NCBI GenBank assembly: GCA_947177925.1
Contig: CAMWWJ010000094.1
Coordinates: 1 to 10,587, forward strand
Source: an uncultured Lachnospiraceae bacterium
Lineage (GTDB): Bacteria > Bacillota > Clostridia > Lachnospirales > Lachnospiraceae
DNA: 10,587 bases
Direction of reading: 5' to 3'
Shown: positions 1 to 3,852 of the stretch, piece after piece
How positions within the stretch are numbered: position 1 is the first letter of the stretch
How the letters are laid out: every line of letters begins with the position of its first letter
Program-made: the position numbers and the translations under genes
Notes under the pieces: generated by a model
Database searches by the model: none
Told to the model about the DNA's origin: nothing
Seen by the model: only the letters and a program-made list of their open reading frames with translations

Positions 1-125
1 ATTATAAAGACCTGCTGGAACATGGCTCCCTGGCTGCTGCAAGGGAAAAGGGACTTGTTGGAATGGAAGGAAAAGAATATGTGGTGAAAGACGGAGATGT
101 GATTTTGTTCCGGTTTAATGTATAA
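1..125 (+). CDS. ychF: YchF/OLA1-family ATPase, C-terminal end (partial)
   Basis: Only the last 40 or so codons are in the window; the gene enters from the left edge and reads in the frame of base 3, ending at TAA 123-125. The visible tail contains a stretch of the form EHGSLAAAREKGLV followed by GKEYVVKDGDVILFRFNV and the stop. This ending, with its GDV.xFRFNV terminus, is the characteristic end of the TGS domain of YchF, an Obg-related P-loop NTPase that prefers ATP and binds ribosomes. The nucleotide-binding domain lies outside the window, so the call rests on the tail alone. lgt follows after a 45-base gap on the same strand with no visible terminator, so the two are probably cotranscribed. 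Confidence 0.85.
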   Translation, partial: YKDLLEHGSLAAAREKGLVGMEGKEYVVKDGDVILFRFNV

Positions 126-170
126 ATGCCAACTTGCAGACGATAGCTTATAATACAGGGAGTGATGAAG

Positions 171-1049
171 ATGCCTGATATAATGGGAAAGATGGATATT
201 GCATTTCCACATTTATCCATTTATATAGAAAATCTGCCAAAGAAGATTACCATCTTTGGCTTTGATATTGCTTTTTACGGAATGATTTTAGCATTATCCG
301 TATTGGCAGGACTGCTTATGATGAACAGAGAAGCAAAGGTGACGGGACAGGATCCGGATATGTACTGGGATTTTGCTATGTATGCCATTTTCTTTTCCAT
401 CTGTGGTTCCAGAACCTACTATGTAATCTTTTCCTGGGACAATTATAAAGATAATCTGCTGAGCATTTTCAATTTAAGGGAAGGAGGCATAGCCATTTAC
501 GGGACGGTAATCGGTGCCTTCACCACCCTGTTCATATATGCGAAGATTAAAAAAGTTTCCCCCTTCTTAATGGCGGATACGGGAGTGCCGGCATTGATTT
601 TAGGGCAGATTATAGGGCGTTGGGCGAATTTCATGAATCGGGAATGCTTTGGCGGCTACACGGACAATCCCCTTGCCATGCGCCTTCCCATAGAGGCTGT
701 AAGAAAGTCCGATATATCAGCAGATTTGACTGCCCATATAGCAGAAGGAACCAATTACATCCAGGTTCATCCCACCTTTCTCTACGAAAGCCTTTGGAAT
801 GTAGGCATTCTTACCTTTATGATGCTTTACAGAAAGCACAAGAAATTCAATGGTGAGTTAGCCTTGGTTTATCTTGGGGGATATGGACTGGGACGATTCT
901 GGATTGAAGGACTGCGCACCGACCAGCTTTTACTCCCCCATACCAATATTGCAGTTTCCCAAATGCTGGGGATTACCATGTTTGTGGTGGCAGTGGCTGT
1001 TGATGTGGTGGTGCGGATTTGTATGAAAAAGAAAGATAAGATGGTATGA
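171..1049 (+). CDS. lgt: Prolipoprotein diacylglyceryl transferase (Lgt)
   Basis: Integral membrane enzyme that transfers the diacylglyceryl group of phosphatidylglycerol to the lipobox cysteine of prelipoproteins, the first step of lipoprotein maturation. The 292-residue product is of normal family length and has several hydrophobic segments (for example about 30-50, 66-88, 107-124, 207-220 and 256-274). Family motifs are in order: REGGIAIYG (103-111), the Lgt signature GRWANFMNRECFGG (149-162, with Arg150 and Asn153), HPTFLYE (200-206) and GRFWIEGLRTD (241-251). Arg150 and Arg249 sit where the essential arginines of E. coli Lgt lie. The frame is open from GTG 162 and ATG 165, but AGGGAG at 157-162 is 8 bases from ATG 171 and too close to the earlier codons, so 171 is chosen. 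It probably follows ychF in one transcript. Confidence 0.95.
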   Translation: MPDIMGKMDIAFPHLSIYIENLPKKITIFGFDIAFYGMILALSVLAGLLMMNREAKVTGQDPDMYWDFAMYAIFFSICGSRTYYVIFSWDNYKDNLLSIFNLREGGIAIYGTVIGAFTTLFIYAKIKKVSPFLMADTGVPALILGQIIGRWANFMNRECFGGYTDNPLAMRLPIEAVRKSDISADLTAHIAEGTNYIQVHPTFLYESLWNVGILTFMMLYRKHKKFNGELALVYLGGYGLGRFWIEGLRTDQLLLPHTNIAVSQMLGITMFVVAVAVDVVVRICMKKKDKMV

Positions 1050-1078
1050 AAATTGGATGGGGCTTTTGGCGGGAGGAC

Positions 1079-1216
1079 GTAGGAGCTGCCATATAGTAGT
1101 CTTTGGGGCACGCTTTCGCTCTATGAAGACGCAGCGGTACTAACGCACCAAAATACGGTGCGTAAGGACCGGCGCCTTCATCAAGGCCCCAAAGACTACT
1201 ATATGGCAGCTCCTAC
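1079..1216. repeat. Long hairpin element with perfect 31-bp inverted arms
   Basis: The outer arms 1079-1109 and 1186-1216 are perfect reverse complements over 31 bases (left arm begins GTAGGAGCTGCC). Pairing resumes inside: 1123-1132 with 1172-1181 (one mismatch), GGT 1136-1138 with ACC 1168-1170, and ACGCACC 1143-1149 with GGTGCGT 1157-1163 around a 7-base loop. A 13-base bulge (1110-1122) against 4 bases (1182-1185) separates the outer and inner stems. The whole unit would fold as one rod on either strand. There is no T-run after it, so it is not a standard intrinsic terminator, and I see no open frame or clear target-site duplication. It sits 29 bases after lgt. A MITE-like or REP-like dispersed element is possible; the sequence alone cannot decide. 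Confidence 0.85.
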
Positions 1217-1294
1217 TGTGTATCGCAAAGGCCCGCTGTTTTCTGATAATTGATAAGACCTTTACCATTTGGGAGTAACGTTTGTCAGTGAATT

Positions 1295-1370
1295 TTAAAA
1301 TAGGTGTATGTTAAAATAGTGTATTTTAAAATGATGTACTTTAAATATGCATATTTAAAATAAGCGCATT
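1295..1370. repeat. Degenerate ~15-bp AT-rich tandem repeat, five units
   Basis: Five consecutive units start with TTAAAA or TTAAAT and end in a variable GTAT, GTACT or GCAT-like tail: 1295-1310, 1311-1325, 1326-1340, 1341-1354 and 1355-1370. Unit length is 14-16 bases. The spacing is regular enough to suggest decayed tandem duplication rather than plain AT-richness. It lies between the two large palindromic elements and just before a TATAAT at 1375-1380. No function can be assigned. A protein-binding array, a bent AT-rich region upstream of a promoter, or neutral repeat are all possible. Confidence 0.55.
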
Positions 1371-1434
1371 TTTATATAATATATCTTACATAAAGCCATC
1401 TGCTTTCACAGAAGGTACAGGCAGAAACGAAACA

Positions 1435-1660
1435 GCGGAAGAGGGATGTGGGTGGATTTGCTGCCTTGTTTTTGAGGGCGCTTTTACTTAACAGTCTGCT
1501 CATTACTCAGGGTAAAATTGCCATGGACGGCAATTTTAGTCATATTGCGCCACGGACGGCGCTATATGACGACCCGACCGGCTTAGACAACCTTTCCAGA
1601 CTGTTTAGTAAAATCGCCCTCAAAAACACAGCAGCAAATCCACCCACATCCCTCTTCCGC
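1435..1660. repeat. Large palindromic element with 64-bp inverted arms
   Basis: Arms 1435-1498 and 1597-1660 are inverted copies that match at 60 of 64 positions by eye (left arm begins GCGGAAGAGGGATGTG). The 98-base interior contains two further adjacent hairpins (1513-1538 and 1539-1570), so the predicted fold is a long stem capped by two side hairpins. No transposase frame, no clear target-site duplication and no T-run are present at the element ends. A 96-codon open frame crosses the element, but it is only a translation of the palindrome and has no family resemblance. It could be a non-autonomous mobile element (MITE-like) or the body of a structured RNA. Confidence 0.8.
1513..1570 (+). 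other. Twin adjacent hairpins with ANGGAN hexaloops
   Basis: Hairpin one pairs 1513-1522 with 1529-1538 (10 bp, perfect) and has loop ATGGAC. Hairpin two starts at the next base and pairs 1539-1551 with 1558-1570 (12 of 13 pairs; T1546 faces T1563) with loop ACGGAC. Both share the core GCC-AYGGAC-GGC, while the lower stems differ in sequence but keep pairing, which suggests that stem pairing and the loop matter. On the + strand both loops, with their closing C-G pair, fit the CANGGANG pattern known for CsrA/RsmE RNA-binding sites. CsrA binding is an inference; no csrA gene is in this window. Confidence 0.6.
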
Positions 1661-1745
1661 GTCCGCATCCCTCTATCCCCCCTTCTAAATCATTTCCCTG
1701 CATATAGCACACCGAAAACACGTTCCCACAACATATAGAATCCTT

Positions 1746-1777
1746 AAAAAATATGCCAAATCAGGCGTATTTTTTTT
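1746..1777 (+). terminator. Intrinsic (Rho-independent) terminator
   Basis: The stem AAAAAATATGCC (1746-1757) pairs with GGCGTATTT... (from 1764) around the loop AAATCA, with one U-G wobble, and runs straight into eight T residues (1770-1777). It separates the ychF-lgt side from the mraZ promoter. The A-run on the left arm means it could also stop transcription coming from the opposite strand. Confidence 0.8.
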
Positions 1778-1799
1778 ACCAATAATTCCAAAAAAATGC

Positions 1800-1828
1800 T
1801 TGTAATACCACCCCCGATAGTATAAAAT
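1800..1828 (+). promoter_or_regulatory. Putative sigma-A promoter of the mraZ/dcw operon
   Basis: TTGTAA (1800-1805, 4 of 6 to TTGACA) and TAAAAT (1823-1828, 5 of 6 to TATAAT) are separated by 17 bases. The predicted start of transcription is about 1835-1836, just before the MraZ repeats, leaving a leader of about 85 bases. The overlapping TATAAA (1821-1826) would give a 15-base spacer and is less likely. The promoter lies between a terminator and the first gene of the operon, where one is expected. Confidence 0.6.
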
Positions 1829-1837
1829 GTTCACATG

Positions 1838-1877
1838 AGTGGTGAAAAGTGGTATGAAGTGGTAGAGAGTGGTAAAT
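1838..1877 (+). promoter_or_regulatory. MraZ operator: four 10-bp direct repeats
   Basis: AGGTGG-like half-sites of the form AGTGGTNNNN occur four times with an exact 10-base period: AGTGGTGAAA, AGTGGTATGA, AGTGGTAGAG and AGTGGTAAAT. MraZ proteins are known to bind direct repeats with a short G-rich core spaced one helical turn apart upstream of their own gene, which is the arrangement here. The array lies just downstream of the predicted start of transcription, so binding would be expected to block initiation or early elongation. The match of this particular core to this MraZ is inferred. Confidence 0.8.
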
Positions 1878-1908
1878 ACACCCCATATTTATTAAAACCA
1901 CACCACAT

Positions 1909-1915
1909 AGGTGAT
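1909..1915 (+). promoter_or_regulatory. Ribosome binding site of mraZ (decides the start)
   Basis: AGGTGAT is an uninterrupted match to the 16S-complementary stretch AGGAGGTGAT and ends 4 bases before ATG 1920. The frame is also open from GTG 1911, but that codon lies inside this site. Confidence 0.7.
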
Positions 1916-1919
1916 TATT

Positions 1920-2351
1920 ATGTTCATGGGAGAGTACAGTCATACAATTGATGCAAAAGGCCGACTCATTGTCCCTTCAAAATTTCGTGATGCACTTGGT
2001 GATGAATTTGTAGTGACGAAAGGTTTGGATGGATGTCTTTTTGTGTATGACCAAAATGAATGGAGCGCTTTTGAAGAAAAGCTGAAATCACTGCCCATCA
2101 CCAATAAAGATGCCAGACAATTCGTACGTTTCTTCCTGGCGGGAGCGGCCAGCGTAGAAGTGGACAAGCAGGGAAGAATCCTTGTACCCAATGTGCTCCG
2201 GGAATTTGCAGATTTAGAGAAGGATGTGACGCTGATTGGTGTCGGAAGCCGGATAGAAATCTGGAGCAGGGAAAGATTTGAAGGCACATGTAATTATGAC
2301 GATATGGAAGAAATCGCAGAACATATGGCGGAATTGGGATTTAGCATTTAG
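1920..2351 (+). CDS. mraZ: Transcriptional regulator MraZ
   Basis: DNA-binding regulator of the dcw operon, related to AbrB/SpoVT-fold transition-state regulators and usually ring-forming. The 143-residue product has the typical length and begins MFMGEYSHTIDAKGR, as in Bacillus-type MraZ. Two copies of the fold are marked by DAKGRLIVP (11-19) and DKQGRILVP (82-90), each carrying the conserved DxxGR element. Start ATG 1920 is preferred over the upstream in-frame GTG 1911 because of the ribosome binding site at 1909-1915 and the family-typical N-terminus. It is first in the operon, 49 bases before rsmH, and the four-repeat array in its leader points to autoregulation. Confidence 0.97.
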   Translation: MFMGEYSHTIDAKGRLIVPSKFRDALGDEFVVTKGLDGCLFVYDQNEWSAFEEKLKSLPITNKDARQFVRFFLAGAASVEVDKQGRILVPNVLREFADLEKDVTLIGVGSRIEIWSRERFEGTCNYDDMEEIAEHMAELGFSI

Positions 2352-2400
2352 CGTTTAAAGGACAGCTAGGGATGAAAAACGCCTATGAGCAGAGGGATAT

Positions 2401-3336
2401 ATGACATTTTCACATAAATCGGTTTTGTTAAAGGAAACAATTGAAGGATTGAACGTAAAGCCGGATGGCATTTATGTGGATGGCACCTTAGGCGGCGGCG
2501 GACATGCTTATGAAGTGGCCGGACAGTTGAAAAACGGAAGGCTTATAGGAATCGATCAGGATGAAGCTGCCATTACGGCAGCAGGTGAACGATTAAAGGA
2601 ATTTGCTGATAAAGTTACAATTGCAAGAAGCAATTATGAGGCAATGAGGCAGGTTCTAAAGGAACTGGGGATTATGTCTGTTGACGGAATCCTGCTGGAT
2701 CTGGGAGTGTCCTCGTATCAACTGGATACGATAGAAAGGGGCTTTTCCTATAAATATGATACAGAGCTTGATATGCGCATGGACAGAAGACAGAGCCTGA
2801 CCGCAAAGGATATTGTCAATGAATATTCGGAAACAGAGCTATATCATATTATCAAGGATTATGGAGAAGACAGCTTTGCAAAAAATATTGCAAAGCATAT
2901 TGTGAAAGAAAGGGAAAAGGGACCTATCCTTACTACCTATCAGCTAAATGAAATCATTAAGGCTGCTATACCGGCTAAAATGAGAACAGGCGGCGGGCAC
3001 CCGTCCAAAAAGACTTTTCAGGCAATCCGGATCGCATGCAACAGAGAACTGGATGTATTAAGAGATACATTAGACGACATGACAGACCTGTTAAACCCGG
3101 GCGGAAGGCTTTGCATTATTACATTCCATTCCTTAGAGGACAGAATCGTTAAGAATGCATTTCGGAAAAATGAAAATCCATGTACATGTCCTCCGGACTT
3201 TCCGGTTTGTGTATGCGGGAATCAGTCAAAGGGAAAAGTCATAACGAGAAAGCCTATTCTTCCGGGAGAAGAGGAAATAGAAGAAAATAAACGTGCAAAA
3301 AGCGCAAAGCTTAGAATATTTGAGAAAAGGAAATAA
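2401..3336 (+). CDS. rsmH: 16S rRNA (cytosine(1402)-N(4))-methyltransferase RsmH
   Basis: SAM-dependent enzyme that N4-methylates C1402 in the decoding centre of 16S rRNA; formerly called MraW. The product has 311 residues, the usual length. The SAM-binding loop VDGTLGGGGHA is at 26-36, followed by GIDQDEAA (50-57) and ILLDLGVSSYQLD (97-109). The conserved HPSKKTFQAIRIACNREL (200-217), TFHSLEDRIVK (241-251) and the cysteine cluster CTCPPDFPVCVCG (261-273) are all present. ATG 2401 is preceded by AGAGGG at 2391-2396. It is the second gene of the operon, and the next start is only 4 bases after its stop, suggesting translational coupling. Confidence 0.97.
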   Translation: MTFSHKSVLLKETIEGLNVKPDGIYVDGTLGGGGHAYEVAGQLKNGRLIGIDQDEAAITAAGERLKEFADKVTIARSNYEAMRQVLKELGIMSVDGILLDLGVSSYQLDTIERGFSYKYDTELDMRMDRRQSLTAKDIVNEYSETELYHIIKDYGEDSFAKNIAKHIVKEREKGPILTTYQLNEIIKAAIPAKMRTGGGHPSKKTFQAIRIACNRELDVLRDTLDDMTDLLNPGGRLCIITFHSLEDRIVKNAFRKNENPCTCPPDFPVCVCGNQSKGKVITRKPILPGEEEIEENKRAKSAKLRIFEKRK

Positions 3337-3340
3337 GAAA

Positions 3341-3835
3341 ATGACAGCAAGGCAAGTAAGAACGAATCAAAGAAGAAATACATATGACAGAAGGGTGGCA
3401 GGAAACAGCTCCTATGTATACGGAAATACAGTAAGAAAGCTGGACGTTACTACAGCAATTGAAGAAGAACCAAGAAAAAAGCTGAGCAATACCACCAGAA
3501 AAAACAGAGAAAGGGCAGCCAGAATGAGTCTGGGGTATGTGCTGTTCCTTGCAATGGCGATGACGGTGGCGGCAGTAGTTTTAATCGGATATATCAGGCT
3601 TCAGTCCGATAATACAATGGCTATGGAGAAAATCGCATCCATGGAAAGCGAATTAAACGATTTGCGTTTGAAAAATAACGAAGAGTACAGCAGGGCTGTC
3701 AGCAATGTGGATTTAGAAGAGGTAAAAAGAATCGCCATTGAAGAACTTGGCATGAAATATGCAGAAGAAGGACAAGTAATCAATGTGGAAGGCGCAAAGG
3801 ACGACTATGTTCGTCAATATACCGAAATGCCATAA
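3341..3835 (+). CDS. ftsL: FtsL-type cell division protein
   Basis: Small bitopic divisome protein that forms a coiled coil with DivIC/FtsB-type partners and helps to activate the SEDS-PBP synthase. The 164-residue product has a basic cytoplasmic part (1-62), one membrane segment (about 63-85) and an extracytoplasmic part with heptad-like spacing (about 88-112). The ending, EEVKRIAIEELGMKYAEEGQ (126-145), resembles the FtsL/DivIC element where an ELGM-type motif follows the coil. Sequence identity in this family is low, so the call rests on architecture and on position between rsmH and a class B PBP. The frame is open upstream to 3293 inside rsmH, but ATG 3341 has AAAGG at 3326-3330 and lies 4 bases after the rsmH stop. 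The cytoplasmic tail is long for FtsL. Confidence 0.85.
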   Translation: MTARQVRTNQRRNTYDRRVAGNSSYVYGNTVRKLDVTTAIEEEPRKKLSNTTRKNRERAARMSLGYVLFLAMAMTVAAVVLIGYIRLQSDNTMAMEKIASMESELNDLRLKNNEEYSRAVSNVDLEEVKRIAIEELGMKYAEEGQVINVEGAKDDYVRQYTEMP

Positions 3836-3852
3836 ATCTGAAAGGGAAGTTC

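Noticed and set aside
149..154. TATAAT as a promoter for lgt
   Set aside because: No -35 box at proper spacing, and the start of transcription would fall inside the lgt ribosome binding site.
1079..1660. CRISPR array or attachment site
   Set aside because: The repeats are single inverted pairs, not regularly spaced direct repeats with unique spacers, and no cas, integrase or tRNA gene is nearby.
1553..1665. Possible pseudoknot of loop CGGAC (1553-1557) with GTCCG (1661-1665)
   Set aside because: Five pairs at a distance of over 100 bases are easily found by chance; no covariation can be seen from one sequence.
1448..1738. 96-codon open frame in the gap before mraZ
   Set aside because: It runs through both arms and the interior of the 226-bp palindrome, has no recognisable domain or good ribosome binding site, and is explained by the inverted repeat.
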